A stretch of 64,000 bases of DNA from Prevotella sp. khp7 (GCF_900109055.1 NZ_FOIV01000001.1:62001-126000), one strand, 5' to 3'. Counted from the first letter of the stretch, positions 33,917 to 42,631 are shown. Numbers and translations are program-made. The notes: generated from the sequence alone by a model not told the origin.

Positions 33917-35080
33917 TTAGTTTAATACAGAATTTTCTTCGTTACGTGTCTGCTTCTCAAGCGTTTTTATCTGGCGGTTGAGTTGCAGGAGTTCTTTCTC
34001 TGCGCTGAGTATCTCTTTGCGCAGGGATGTTCGTTCGCTATCTGATGCCTTAGCAAAGTAATCGCGCGATTTAGTAAGTTCGCTTTCGAGCATGTCGAGT
34101 TGTTTGCGGGCAGAGATGAGCTGCTTGTAGAGCATGGCGGCTTTTTGTGAACGGAAGTCGCTGGCTTTGGAGTAGGTGAGATGGTCGTTGATAATGATAA
34201 CCTGTTGGTTATCTGTTGTCTGCTGAACCTCGGCGGTTGGCTTCTGGGCGTTTATTGCCTCTAAGCGCATGAGCGCATTCTTGCGCAACTGGCCATCGCC
34301 CCAGGTGTCGGCAATACGGGTTATGTCTGCAAAGTCGCGGATTTGCTGTTCGGTATACACAGAAGTGTCGTATGTCTTACGACTATCGGAGGGGATAAAG
34401 ATATAAACGCATACCTGACCTTCGGGCTGGCGGCGGTCGCTGACGAAGTAGCCTATCTGATTGAGTTCGTCGATGGCAAACATGTAGTCGTTAGCCTCTG
34501 AATTGAAAGGCATTCCGATATTCTCGGGTTTCAGGAAACTACCACTGCGAGAGTCGTAGCGAGTGAGGAAAATATCATAGCCACCGATGCTTTCCTCGCC
34601 CTTACCAGCAAAGTAGAACGTGATGCCATCGGCAAGCATGAAGGGGTAGGATGCTTCGCTGATGCCTTCGCTGATGCCCTGAAGGGGTTGGGCCTTGCTC
34701 CATTCCTCTCCCAACTTGTCGCTTGTGAAGAGCTGTTGACGAAGGCTGTCGTCAGGCATGGAGAAGTAGATCTTATTGCCCATCTCATTGCGGAAAAGAT
34801 AGCCTTCTACGGGTTTACCGAAAAACTCCTGGCAAGTGGTGACAGAACCTGTCTCGGAGGAGAGACGGAAAGCGCTCAGAAACTGGTTCTTGTCCATGAC
34901 GATGCTATCGATGATAACAATCTGCTGGGTCATCTCACGCATGTTGGTGATGCGTGGATCTTCTTGCGGAACCTCTACAACGGGCTCTTTCTTCACTACA
35001 CGCTTCTTACGTTTCTGTGCACTCAGAGTGAGTGGCAGAAGTATGGACAATGCAATGATGGAAACCGTCTTGAGATTCAT
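33917..35080 (-). CDS. Exported PD40/beta-propeller protein with C-terminal coiled coil
   Basis: 387 residues with a signal peptide (ending LSAQ) and a Lys/Arg-rich start to the mature chain. Residues about 85-230 contain repeats of the WD40-like PD40 kind (IYFSMPDDSLRQQLFTSDKLG, ASYPFMLADGITFYFAGKGEESIGGYDIFLTR, NDYMFAIDELNQIGYFVSDRR). The end (about 300-385) is a heptad-rich coiled coil. Similar repeats occur in periplasmic OmpA-linked proteins of Bacteroidota, but no OmpA domain is present here. The role is unknown; it is co-transcribed with nucleotide and tRNA genes. Confidence 0.75.
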   Translation of the reverse strand: MNLKTVSIIALSILLPLTLSAQKRKKRVVKKEPVVEVPQEDPRITNMREMTQQIVIIDSIVMDKNQFLSAFRLSSETGSVTTCQEFFGKPVEGYLFRNEMGNKIYFSMPDDSLRQQLFTSDKLGEEWSKAQPLQGISEGISEASYPFMLADGITFYFAGKGEESIGGYDIFLTRYDSRSGSFLKPENIGMPFNSEANDYMFAIDELNQIGYFVSDRRQPEGQVCVYIFIPSDSRKTYDTSVYTEQQIRDFADITRIADTWGDGQLRKNALMRLEAINAQKPTAEVQQTTDNQQVIIINDHLTYSKASDFRSQKAAMLYKQLISARKQLDMLESELTKSRDYFAKASDSERTSLRKEILSAEKELLQLNRQIKTLEKQTRNEENSVLN

Positions 35081-35091
35081 ATTCTTTCTGT

Positions 35092-35874
35092 TTATTCTTC
35101 AATGAGTTTGTTGTCTGCTTCGAGTGCTCCCCAAATGTTATAGCGCACCTCAGGGTTCAGTTGCTCGAGCGATTCGTATAGACGTTTAATGTCTGTTCGA
35201 TGTGAGTTTGTCTCGTAGGGACAGAGTTTCTGCTGCTTTTGATATCCTTGCATCTCGGCCCATGTCTTGACGTCTGCCTCTTGAATAAGGCACAACGGAC
35301 GGATGAGCGTGAGGGGCATCTTGCGCATCTTCAGGCTTACGGGCATGGTGGCAAAGTGAGCCTGATAGGTGAGGTTGAGCAATGCCGTATGGATGATGTC
35401 GTCCTGATGATGGCCCAGGGCAATCTTGTTGCATCCCAGTTCCTGAGCGAGATTGAACATCTCCTTGCGACGATTCCACGAACAGAGGAAACATGGCTGT
35501 TTCTGTTTGCGACGGCGGGCAGCGTCTGTGGGTTGCTGTGACGTCTCTGTCTGTTCCACCTCGAACCTTGTAGTTCTCACATGGAGCGTTACACCCAGAT
35601 TCTCGCAGAACTGCTGCAGATAGCTGGTGTCTGTCTCGTAGTGGATGTTCTCCATCCTCACGTGCAATGCTTCTACCTTGAATCGCGGATGCTGAATCTT
35701 GGCTCGCTTAGCTAAGAGCTCGAGCAGCAGGAGTGAGTCCTTGCCGCCAGAAAGCCCCACGAGTATGTGGTCATCATCTTCTATCAGATGATAAGTAGCC
35801 ATCGCCTTGACAAAACGTTCATTCAAACGATGCCAGAGGCGATGGCTCTCTTTATTCTGATTAAGCTTCTCCAC
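35092..35874 (-). CDS. TtcA-like tRNA 2-thiocytidine synthetase
   Basis: 260 residues of the PP-loop ATPase superfamily: SGGKDS at 42-47, and three cysteines at TtcA-like positions, Cys128 and Cys131 (CFLC) and Cys218 (KLCPYE), which in TtcA hold a 4Fe-4S cluster. GHHQDDIIHTALLNL is the conserved active-site segment. TtcA thiolates C32 in tRNA. The start overlaps the end of the upstream fusion gene by 14 bases. Bacteroidota carry several TtcA/TilS relatives, so the exact target nucleotide is inferred. Confidence 0.85.
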   Translation of the reverse strand: MEKLNQNKESHRLWHRLNERFVKAMATYHLIEDDDHILVGLSGGKDSLLLLELLAKRAKIQHPRFKVEALHVRMENIHYETDTSYLQQFCENLGVTLHVRTTRFEVEQTETSQQPTDAARRRKQKQPCFLCSWNRRKEMFNLAQELGCNKIALGHHQDDIIHTALLNLTYQAHFATMPVSLKMRKMPLTLIRPLCLIQEADVKTWAEMQGYQKQQKLCPYETNSHRTDIKRLYESLEQLNPEVRYNIWGALEADNKLIEE

Positions 35875-38221
35875 GAAGATGCTTATCCATGTTCAATGCA
35901 GCACGACGGCCATCGCCCATGGCGAGAATAACCGTAGCACCACCACGCACGATGTCGCCACCAGCGAAGATCTCAGCTCTTGATGACTGCATTTCGTCGT
36001 TGACAGCTATCGTGTTCTTACGTCCCAGTTCGAGGCCTTGGATAGACTTCGGTACGAGTGGGTTGGGCGATACACCAACAGCCACAATTACCTGATCGAC
36101 ATCGAGTGTGACGGTCTTGCCCTCAACAGGCACAGGACTGCGACGGCCTGATGCATCGGGCTCGCCAAGTTCCATCACCTGGAGGATGGCCTGCTTCACA
36201 GCTCCCTGCTCGTCTGCAATATACTCGATGGGGTTGTGCAGCGTCAGGAAGTTGATACCTTCTTCCTTGGCGTGTTTCACCTCTTCGAGACGGGCGGGCA
36301 TCTCTACCTCAGAACGACGGTAAACGAGTGTTACCTCGGCACCCAGACGCTTGGCTGTACGACAAGAGTCCATAGCCGTGTTACCACCACCCACAACGAG
36401 CACGCTCTTAGCGGGATTCAATGGGGTATCAGTGGTTGGGTTGGCTGCATCCATCAGGTTCACGCGGGTCAGATACTCGTTAGACGACATGATATTGATG
36501 CTGTTCTCGCCAGGGATATTCATGAAGTTAGGCAGACCAGCGCCAGAGCCTACGAAGATACCCTTGAAACCTTGTGCCTCAAGTTGCTCAACGCTGATGG
36601 TCTTGCCAACAATCACGTCAGTCTGGAAGTGAACGCCCATCTTGGCGAGGTTCTCGATCTCAACGTCAACAATCTTGTTGGGCAGACGGAACTCGGGGAT
36701 ACCGTACTTCAGTACACCACCGATTTCGTGCAGGGCCTCGAACACATAAACGTCGTAACCCTTCTTTACCATGTCGCCAGCGAACGAAAGTCCTGCAGGA
36801 CCAGAACCAACCACAGCAATCTTGATGCCGTTAGAAGGTGCAATCTCGGGCAGAGAGATGTTGCCACTCTCGCGCTCAAAGTCGGCTGCGAAACGCTCCA
36901 GATAGCCGATGGCTACGGCTGGCTCGTTCATCTTCAGGTGGATACACTTGCTCTCGCACTGCTTCTCCTGCGGACATACACGGCCACAGACAGCGGGGAG
37001 AGCGGAGGTGTTCTTGAGCACCTTGGCAGCAGCCAGGAACTGACCGCGCTCGATGTTCTTGATGAACGACGGGATATTGATGTTGACGGGACAGCCCTCA
37101 ACACAGCTGGGCTTAGCGCAGTCGAGACAGCGCTTGGCCTCTGTCATAGCCATTTCCTTGGTCAGTCCGATGTTTACTTCCTCTGTGCGAGTGGTAGCAC
37201 GATATACAGGGTCGAGCTCAGGCATTTTTACACGCTCTATCTGAGTGCGCTCCTTGGGCTTCATGCTCTGCTGGAGCTCCTTACGCCATGCAGCATTACG
37301 ATCAGTAAGAATTTCGATGGTATCGTTGGTAGGATCGTCGTCCATCACGATATCAGTACCCTTCGAAGCCTTTTCCACTTTCTCGTCAGAGATGCTGTCG
37401 AGGTGTTCCTGATAGTGCTCTACCTCTTCTTGCTCTGCACGCTTGAAGGTTCCCATGCGCTTGAACATCTCGTCCCAGTCTACGAGGGCGCCATCAAACT
37501 CAGGACCATCGATGCACACGAACTTGGTCTTACCGCCAATGGTGAGTCGACAGGCACCGCACATACCCGTTCCGTCTACCATGATGGTGTTCAGGCTTAC
37601 TTCACAGGGGATGTTGTGCTTCTGAGCAGTGAGGTTTGAGAATTTCATCATGATTGGAGGGCCGATGGCAAACACTTTGTCAACGTGCTCCTGCTCGATG
37701 AACTTCTCGATACCAACGGTTACCACGCCCTTTTCGCCATACGAGCCGTCATCGGTCATGATGATTACCTCGTCAGAACTCTCGCGCACCTTGTCTTCAA
37801 GGATGATGAGATCTTTTGAGCGACCTGCCATCACGGAGAGAATGCGGTTGCCTGCTGCCTTGAGTGCCTGGATAATGGGCAGCATAGGAGCCACGCCTAA
37901 GCCACCACCAGCACAAACCACGGTGCCGTAGTTCTCAATTTTCGTAGGATTGCCGAGCGGACCGACCACATCTGTCACATAATCGCCAACGCCCAGCTCA
38001 CAGAGCTTCATCGATGAAAGACCTACCTTCTGTACTACCAGCGTGATAGTGCCTTTAGCGATGTCGGCGCCAGCGATGGTCAGGGGCATTCGCTCGCCTT
38101 TCTTTCCTACGCGCACGATGACGAAGTTGCCTGCCTTACGGCTCTTGGCTATCAGCGGCGCTTCAATCTCGAAAAGGAAGACCTTCTCAGAGAATTGTTC
38201 TTTTCTTACGATCTTGTTCAT
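35861..38221 (-). CDS. Fused ferredoxin-NADP reductase-like/NADPH glutamate synthase small subunit-like oxidoreductase
   Basis: 786 residues. Residues 1-280 are a ferredoxin-NADP reductase type domain (MPLTIAGADIAKGTITLVVQ; CAGGGLGVAPM) ending with an iron-sulfur cysteine cluster CGACRLTIGGKTKFVC, as in PyrK, SudB or NfnA. Residues 320-786 match the glutamate synthase small subunit: CLDCAKPSCVEGCPVNINIP, CGRVCPQEKQCESKCI, a Rossmann FAD loop AVVGSGPAGLSFAGD and an NADPH loop VVGGGNTAMDS. The fusion is known in Bacteroidota as a likely ferredoxin:NADPH or electron-bifurcating enzyme. Operon with serS upstream (22-base gap). Confidence 0.88.
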   Translation of the reverse strand: MNKIVRKEQFSEKVFLFEIEAPLIAKSRKAGNFVIVRVGKKGERMPLTIAGADIAKGTITLVVQKVGLSSMKLCELGVGDYVTDVVGPLGNPTKIENYGTVVCAGGGLGVAPMLPIIQALKAAGNRILSVMAGRSKDLIILEDKVRESSDEVIIMTDDGSYGEKGVVTVGIEKFIEQEHVDKVFAIGPPIMMKFSNLTAQKHNIPCEVSLNTIMVDGTGMCGACRLTIGGKTKFVCIDGPEFDGALVDWDEMFKRMGTFKRAEQEEVEHYQEHLDSISDEKVEKASKGTDIVMDDDPTNDTIEILTDRNAAWRKELQQSMKPKERTQIERVKMPELDPVYRATTRTEEVNIGLTKEMAMTEAKRCLDCAKPSCVEGCPVNINIPSFIKNIERGQFLAAAKVLKNTSALPAVCGRVCPQEKQCESKCIHLKMNEPAVAIGYLERFAADFERESGNISLPEIAPSNGIKIAVVGSGPAGLSFAGDMVKKGYDVYVFEALHEIGGVLKYGIPEFRLPNKIVDVEIENLAKMGVHFQTDVIVGKTISVEQLEAQGFKGIFVGSGAGLPNFMNIPGENSINIMSSNEYLTRVNLMDAANPTTDTPLNPAKSVLVVGGGNTAMDSCRTAKRLGAEVTLVYRRSEVEMPARLEEVKHAKEEGINFLTLHNPIEYIADEQGAVKQAILQVMELGEPDASGRRSPVPVEGKTVTLDVDQVIVAVGVSPNPLVPKSIQGLELGRKNTIAVNDEMQSSRAEIFAGGDIVRGGATVILAMGDGRRAALNMDKHLRGEA

Positions 38222-38243
38222 AGGTATTTGTTTATTGTTGATT

Positions 38244-39563
38244 TTAGTCGATGATGTCGCATCCCATGTAGGGCACGAGGGCTGCGGGCACCTTGATGCC
38301 GTTCTCTGTCTGGTTGTTCTCCAGCAGGGCGGCTACGATGCGGGGCAGAGCCAGAGCCGAACCGTTGAGCGTGTGGCAGAGCTCGGGCTTCTTTGTGTCC
38401 TCACGGCGATAGCGGCATTTCAGACGGTTGGCCTGATAGGTGTCGAAGTTTGATACACTCGAAACCTCGAGCCAGCGTCCCTGAGCCTCTGAGTAAACCT
38501 CGAAGTCGTAGCAGATGGCTGAGGTGAAACTCTGATCGCCACCGCAAAGCAGCAGGATGCGATAGGGCAGTTCCAACTTCTTCAGCAGACCTTCTACATG
38601 AGCCAGCATCTCCTTGTGGCTCTCTTTTGAGTGCTCGGGCTTGTCGATGCGTACAATCTCAATCTTTGAGAACTCGTGCAGACGGTTCAGACCGCGAACG
38701 TCTTTACCATAGCTTCCTGCTTCGCGACGGAAACACTGGGTGTAGGCGCAGTTCTTGATGGGCAGGTCCTTCTCGTCGAGAATGACGTCACGATAGATAT
38801 TCGTCACAGGAACCTCTGCTGTGGGGATGAGATAGAAGTCGTCTACCTCGCAGTGATACATCTGTCCTTCCTTGTCGGGCAGCTGACCTGTACCGTAGCC
38901 TGAAGCCTGGTTTACTACCGTCGGAGGCATGATCTCTGTATAGCCAGCCTTGCGAGCCTCGTCGAGGAAGAAGTTGATGAGCGCACGCTGCAAACGTGCT
39001 CCCTTACCGATATAGACGGGGAAACCGGCACCTGTGATTTTCACACCCAGGTCGAAGTCGATGAGATTGTATTTCTTGGCGAGTTCCCAGTGGGGCAGGG
39101 GATTCTCAATACCCAACTTGGGGTTTACGTCCCAGTTGCCCACGGTGTCGCTGTCGCTACACTCCTTCAGATTGCTCTTCACAACGTGGTTGTCTTCTGC
39201 AGCCTTGCCTTCGGGTACCTCGTCGTATGGGATGTTTGGAATCTGACAAAGCAGGGTTGTCATCTCTTCCTGAGCCTTGGCCATGGTTTCGTCGAGCTCC
39301 TTTGATTTCTCCTTCAGCAGAGCCACCTGCTGCTTAATCTGATCGGCTTCGTCTTTCTTGCCTTCCTTCATGAACTTGCCAATCTGGCCGGAAAGCTGTT
39401 TCTGCTCGTTCAGACACTTGTCGAGCTCCTGTTGTGCCTCGCGGCGCTTCTTGTCTACTGCGAGCACGCCATCGATGGCTTCCTTTGCACCTGCAAAGTG
39501 TTTTTTCTCCAAGCCACGAATCACGCGTTCGGTTTCCTCATTGATAAGTTTGAGTGTTAACAT
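38244..39563 (-). CDS. serS: Seryl-tRNA synthetase
   Basis: 439 residues. The N-terminal coiled-coil arm (about 25-110, Lys/Glu-rich heptads) binds tRNA-Ser; the class II catalytic core carries motif 2 CFRREAGSYGKDVRGLNRLHEF and motif 3 GSALALPRIVAALLENNQ. A longer open frame starts at 39608, but the promoter (TTTG 39637-39634, 20 bases, TACCTTTG 39613-39606, minus strand) places transcription start near 39600, and the ATG at 39563 gives the family-standard MLTLKLIxEE start. First gene of the leftward operon that ends with mnmE. Confidence 0.97.
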   Translation of the reverse strand: MLTLKLINEETERVIRGLEKKHFAGAKEAIDGVLAVDKKRREAQQELDKCLNEQKQLSGQIGKFMKEGKKDEADQIKQQVALLKEKSKELDETMAKAQEEMTTLLCQIPNIPYDEVPEGKAAEDNHVVKSNLKECSDSDTVGNWDVNPKLGIENPLPHWELAKKYNLIDFDLGVKITGAGFPVYIGKGARLQRALINFFLDEARKAGYTEIMPPTVVNQASGYGTGQLPDKEGQMYHCEVDDFYLIPTAEVPVTNIYRDVILDEKDLPIKNCAYTQCFRREAGSYGKDVRGLNRLHEFSKIEIVRIDKPEHSKESHKEMLAHVEGLLKKLELPYRILLLCGGDQSFTSAICYDFEVYSEAQGRWLEVSSVSNFDTYQANRLKCRYRREDTKKPELCHTLNGSALALPRIVAALLENNQTENGIKVPAALVPYMGCDIID

Positions 39564-39605
39564 GTTAAATACGTATTTATTTGTTGATTTCTGATTTCTA
39601 AGGTG

Positions 39606-39637
39606 CAAAGGTAATCATTTCCGCTGAAAAACCCAAA
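39606..39637 (-). promoter_or_regulatory. Promoter of serS operon
   Basis: Minus strand: TTTG at 39637-39634, a 20-base spacer, TACCTTTG at 39613-39606. Canonical. Confidence 0.8.
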
Positions 39638-39678
39638 CATTCTTTTGATTTTATACTATAAAGTATAAAAATGCAGAA

Positions 39679-39707
39679 ATCCCGCAACTCCTTACGGAGC
39701 GCGGGAT
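39679..39707 (-). terminator. Terminator after rplU-rpmA
   Basis: A stem ATCCCGC / GCGGGAT with a 15-base loop, 37 bases after the rpmA stop. On the minus strand a T-rich stretch (TGCATTTTTATAC) follows. Confidence 0.8.
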
Positions 39708-39743
39708 TCTGTTGTTTGTTTGGAATAAGTTGTTTCTTTTTAA

Positions 39744-40007
39744 TTAAGCTTCAGCATTTGGAATTACTGAAACAACACTCTTGTTGTACTTTCCCTTGTG
39801 GAAGTTTACAGTACCGTCTACGAGAGCGTAGAGAGTGTCGTCCTTACCAATAGCCACGTTGTTACCCGGGTTGTGCTTTGTACCACGCTGGCGAACGATA
39901 ATGTTACCAGCTACACACTGCTGACCACCGAAGATTTTGATGCCAAGTCGCTGAGCTGCGCTCTCACGACCGTTCTTAGAACTACCTACACCTTTCTTAT
40001 GTGCCAT
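39744..40007 (-). CDS. rpmA: 50S ribosomal protein L27
   Basis: 87 residues beginning [24 protein letters not shown], the L27 hallmark, with the conserved [17 protein letters not shown] near residue 28. The mature N-terminus reaches the peptidyl transferase centre. Second gene of the rplU-rpmA operon, 20 bases after the rplU stop. Confidence 0.98.
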   Translation of the reverse strand: MAHKKGVGSSKNGRESAAQRLGIKIFGGQQCVAGNIIVRQRGTKHNPGNNVAIGKDDTLYALVDGTVNFHKGKYNKSVVSVIPNAEA

Positions 40008-40027
40008 AATGTTGTTCCTCCTACGTT

Positions 40028-40345
40028 TTAAGCGATTACAGACTTGATTTCTACTTCAGTGAACTGCTCACGATGACCGTTGCGCTTGCGAGAGTCCTTG
40101 CGACGCTTCATCTTGAAAACGATGACCTTGTCACCCTTAACCAGCGGGTTCACTACTTCACACACTACTTTTGCTCCGTCTACGGTGGGAGCACCTACCT
40201 TCACTGCACCGTCAGCATCTACGAGCAGCACCTTGTCAAATTCAACAGTCTTACCGGCCTCGGCATCCTTAATGTGGTGCACGAAGAGCTTCTTGCCCTG
40301 CTCGGCCTTGAACTGCTGACCCTGAATTTCTACAATTGCGTACAT
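40028..40345 (-). CDS. rplU: 50S ribosomal protein L21
   Basis: 105 residues beginning [21 protein letters not shown], with the conserved [22 protein letters not shown] tail that binds 23S rRNA. A -7 box TACCTTTG (minus, 40442-40435) lies 90 bases upstream, with a possible second, stronger promoter at 40621-40652. L21-L27 order is standard. Confidence 0.98.
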   Translation of the reverse strand: MYAIVEIQGQQFKAEQGKKLFVHHIKDAEAGKTVEFDKVLLVDADGAVKVGAPTVDGAKVVCEVVNPLVKGDKVIVFKMKRRKDSRKRNGHREQFTEVEIKSVIA

Positions 40346-40491
40346 TATTTATTTTATTGTATAAAGGGTTTTTTCCGCGAGGCGGCATACGTTCGTACAC
40401 ACTTCACTCTGCCCCAACGGACTCTAACGGGGTGCAAAGGTACTAATTTTATTAGTAATTGAGACTGGTGTATCGAGATTTAGATGTAGAT

Positions 40492-40563
40492 TTATGAAAG
40501 TTTAACAAATCTGTACGTATGGGCAAAAAATAAAGCGACGACTTTCGCAAGCGATCGCTCCAT
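40492..40563 (-). CDS. Possible 23-residue leader peptide
   Basis: ATG at 40563 to TAA at 40492-40494 encodes MERSLAKVVALFFAHTYRFV plus KLS. It sits about 52 bases after a strong promoter and upstream of rplU, where a leader peptide or a small standalone gene is possible. Only the position and promoter support it. Confidence 0.3.
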   Translation of the reverse strand: MERSLAKVVALFFAHTYRFVKLS

Positions 40564-40620
40564 ATCTTCAATAGGTATTAGTTTTCTAAGGTAAAAAGAT
40601 TGTTTTCAGGATAACGGTTG

Positions 40621-40652
40621 CAAAGGTAATGCCTTTTTTTTACTTCTCCAAA
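40621..40652 (-). promoter_or_regulatory. Strong promoter upstream of the 23-codon frame and rplU
   Basis: Minus strand TTTG at 40652-40649, 20-base spacer, TACCTTTG at 40628-40621. Both boxes match consensus exactly. Confidence 0.7.
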
Positions 40653-40980
40653 TATTTCTTCAACTTTTTTTAGGAAAAATTATTGTGTACCCGCACAAGC
40701 GCTAATATTTTCGAAATTTAACATAAAAAACCATGTAATCGATTGCTTTCGTCGATAAAAAACGCCCAAAAATCTATAATTTGCTATTTTCTTTTTATAA
40801 AGGTTCACACTTTTTAATGTTGGTGATGGGTATATACATCATCGTAACATCACAAACTTGTTAGCTACTTTCCTTAGTGGAAAGTCTGATTTTACTCGGA
40901 CTAAACCTTGACTTTACTCGGAGTAAATTGCCCATTAAAGCAGTTCTGACCAGGAGCCCCATATATCCTGAATCGTTAAA

Positions 40981-41086
40981 TTTATCGAAAAACGATAAAG
41001 TTTTTGGGGGAAAGTTTGGTGGAAAAGGGAAAAGTTTCTACTTTTGCATATCGAAAATCGATAAATATATAATTGATAACGATAAA
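40981..41086 (+). promoter_or_regulatory. Promoter and CGATAAA operator cluster of the DUF2975/XRE pair
   Basis: Promoter: TTTG at 41015-41018, 20 bases, TACTTTTG at 41039-41046. Two palindromes flank it: TTTATCG-N5-CGATAAA (40981-40999) and TATCGA-AAA-TCGATA (41049-41063). CGATAAA recurs at about 41080-41086, and an isolated copy is at 40753-40759. This is the pattern of an autoregulated HTH gene; the small XRE protein of the operon is the obvious candidate. Confidence 0.65.
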
Positions 41087-41145
41087 ATTATTAAGTGAAT
41101 CAATAAAATAAACAACTAAGTTATTAACAATAAAAACTTAAAATA

Positions 41146-41643
41146 ATGTATAAGCGTATAAGTAATTTCCTTCGCAATTGCTGTGCCAAGAATCCGGTAT
41201 CCGTGACCTGTCTTCTGTTTATGGCTATCGTCATGGGCTGTCTGATAAACGGCGATATCTATCGTATGAACAATGCCGAAACGCCGTATGACTATTGGCA
41301 GAATCTCTGCTATCTCACCGACAACCTGGCCCGCACGTATTTCTTCTTGCTATACTTGCTTCTCGCGTACCTTATTTATATTAATAAGCAGTATACGCGC
41401 TGGTGCGTGTGGCTTTACTACATCATGGCCGCCTCGTGTCTGGTCTATTGTGCGATAGCAGGATATATGCTGGACTATGGCGTAAGTAACAGCCTGGCTG
41501 GCGAAAGCCCGAAAAATGTGCTCAAGTTGGCAGGTACTCTGTATCAGGGTCCCTTCTTCTGTATGATTATCTTTTATTTCTTCGTGCCTAAGTTCCTTAA
41601 GGACACCATGAAGCTGAAAGAGGAGCAGGACTTAACCATCTGA
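41146..41643 (+). CDS. DUF2975-like four-helix membrane protein
   Basis: 165 residues with four predicted membrane helices (about 20-35, 65-85, 90-110 and 130-150). The order of a small DUF2975-type membrane protein followed directly by a YozG-like HTH protein is a recurring pair in many bacteria; the membrane protein is thought to be regulated with, or to signal to, the HTH partner. The stop is six bases before the HTH start. No enzymatic motif. Function unknown. Confidence 0.7.
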   Translation: MYKRISNFLRNCCAKNPVSVTCLLFMAIVMGCLINGDIYRMNNAETPYDYWQNLCYLTDNLARTYFFLLYLLLAYLIYINKQYTRWCVWLYYIMAASCLVYCAIAGYMLDYGVSNSLAGESPKNVLKLAGTLYQGPFFCMIIFYFFVPKFLKDTMKLKEEQDLTI

Positions 41644-41649
41644 TGGCGT

Positions 41650-41859
41650 ATGGGACAGATTATCGTAAACCTCGATGTGGAGTTGGCTAAGCGCAAGATG
41701 TCGCTCAGTGAACTTGCTGATCGGGTGGGGCTTACGCTGGCTAACCTCTCGATTCTGAAGACGGGCAAGGCCAAGGCGGTGCGCTTTACGACGCTTGAAG
41801 CAATTTGTCGCGAACTGGGTTGTCAGCCTGGCGATATTCTTGAATACAGGGATGAATAA
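41650..41859 (+). CDS. Small XRE/YozG-like HTH regulator
   Basis: 69 residues, nearly all one Cro/CI-type helix-turn-helix: MSLSELADRVGLTLANLSILK (about 17-37), then TLEAICRELGCQPGDILEY, which closes the YozG-like fold. It probably represses its own operon at the CGATAAA palindromes. It follows the DUF2975 gene with six bases between. Confidence 0.88.
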   Translation: MGQIIVNLDVELAKRKMSLSELADRVGLTLANLSILKTGKAKAVRFTTLEAICRELGCQPGDILEYRDE

Positions 41860-41935
41860 GCTTCTGAATTAGTTAAATGATACAAATAAACAAATAAAAG
41901 AACGAAGTGTGTAAGTGAATTCACGGCAGAATGCC

Positions 41936-41943
41936 TATCTTTG
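41936..41943 (+). promoter_or_regulatory. -7 box upstream of the STM3941-like gene
   Basis: TATCTTTG matches consensus; no TTTG is seen at -33. Transcription would start near 41949 and cover the 22-codon frame at 42006. Confidence 0.6.
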
Positions 41944-42005
41944 CACCATCGGAAGTTAGAAAACCAAATTAATCAATCGTAAACTCAGAATAAATCAGTA
42001 CAATT

Positions 42006-42074
42006 ATGATCATTGCTATTTTCTTTATTACACTCATTACGTTGGCGCTCAATGCAGCAGCCTTCATCTTTTAA
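42006..42074 (+). CDS. Possible 22-residue hydrophobic peptide
   Basis: ATG at 42006 to TAA at 42072-42074 encodes IIAIFFITLITLALNAAAFIF after the Met, one membrane span and nothing else. It lies in a leader of about 140 bases before the STM3941-like gene, 14 bases from its start. Candidate small membrane protein or leader peptide. Confidence 0.45.
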   Translation: MIIAIFFITLITLALNAAAFIF

Positions 42075-42088
42075 GTTGTTTCTGGAAT

Positions 42089-42610
42089 ATGAAAGAGGTT
42101 AAAATCTATTTTTCGAAAAAAAAGGTCGTGGCTTTTGTTGCCTTGATGCTAACTAGTCTTGTAGTCTATATATTGACGAGACTCTATTTCAGCAGCCGTG
42201 AAGAGATGTGGTGGAATCTGCTAGGTGCTCCAGTCTGCATTTTTGCATTCTATTTTATTAAGTATCTTCATGACTTTTACAAACAAAGGCTCTGCATGAC
42301 CATTACCGACGAGTATCTCGAAGTGAATAACAAGCTCAAGTGGACAGTCTGCTTTCGTGATGTCGATGCGTTCTACCTAACAAAATACAAGACTCTGAAG
42401 CTGATAGGTATCCAATATAAGAAGGAGCATGAGAACTGGAAATCACTCGACGAGATTGAGGAGGGACGCAAAGAGCGCCTGCGCAATCCTGATGCGCCTG
42501 GGGCTGTCTATGAGATTCCTATCAATCATATGGACATTAAGCCACACGACTTGCTTAATATGCTGAACGAGAGGCTTAAGCTGGCTCACGCTAAAGAAGT
42601 GAAATCCTAA
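42089..42610 (+). CDS. STM3941-like membrane-anchored protein
   Basis: 173 residues. Two membrane helices (about 13-32 and 42-60), then a soluble PH-like domain starting RLCMTITDEYLEVNNKLKWTVCFRDVDAFYLTKYK and ending YEIPINHMDIKPHDLLNMLNERL. This resembles the STM3941 family of uncharacterised proteins. Function unknown. A bidirectional terminator follows at 42632-42658. Confidence 0.7.
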   Translation: MKEVKIYFSKKKVVAFVALMLTSLVVYILTRLYFSSREEMWWNLLGAPVCIFAFYFIKYLHDFYKQRLCMTITDEYLEVNNKLKWTVCFRDVDAFYLTKYKTLKLIGIQYKKEHENWKSLDEIEEGRKERLRNPDAPGAVYEIPINHMDIKPHDLLNMLNERLKLAHAKEVKS

Positions 42611-42631
42611 GAATCAAATGTATGGGTGACT

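Larger units (their letters stand above)
40346..41145. other. 800-base intergenic region upstream of rplU and the DUF2975 gene
   Basis: Leftward: -7 box at 40435-40442; a 23-codon frame at 40492-40563 (MERSLAKVVALFFAHTYRFV...), and a strong promoter with TTTG (40652-40649), 20 bases, TACCTTTG (40628-40621). Middle (40660-40860): AT-rich with nothing coding. Rightward: a tandem pair of TTTACTCGGA-centred palindromes (40889-40927), CGATAAA repeats and the promoter of the DUF2975 gene. A 73-codon open frame at 40877-41098 is judged spurious because the promoter and repeats lie inside it. Confidence 0.6.

Noticed and set aside
36236..37639. Plus-strand open frame of 467 codons opposite the SudA/GltD-like gene
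   Set aside because: The minus strand carries all FAD, NADPH and iron-sulfur motifs; the other frame has none.
40877..41098. 73-codon open frame before the DUF2975 gene
   Set aside because: It contains the promoter and palindromes of that gene and its product resembles no protein; base content is that of regulatory DNA.
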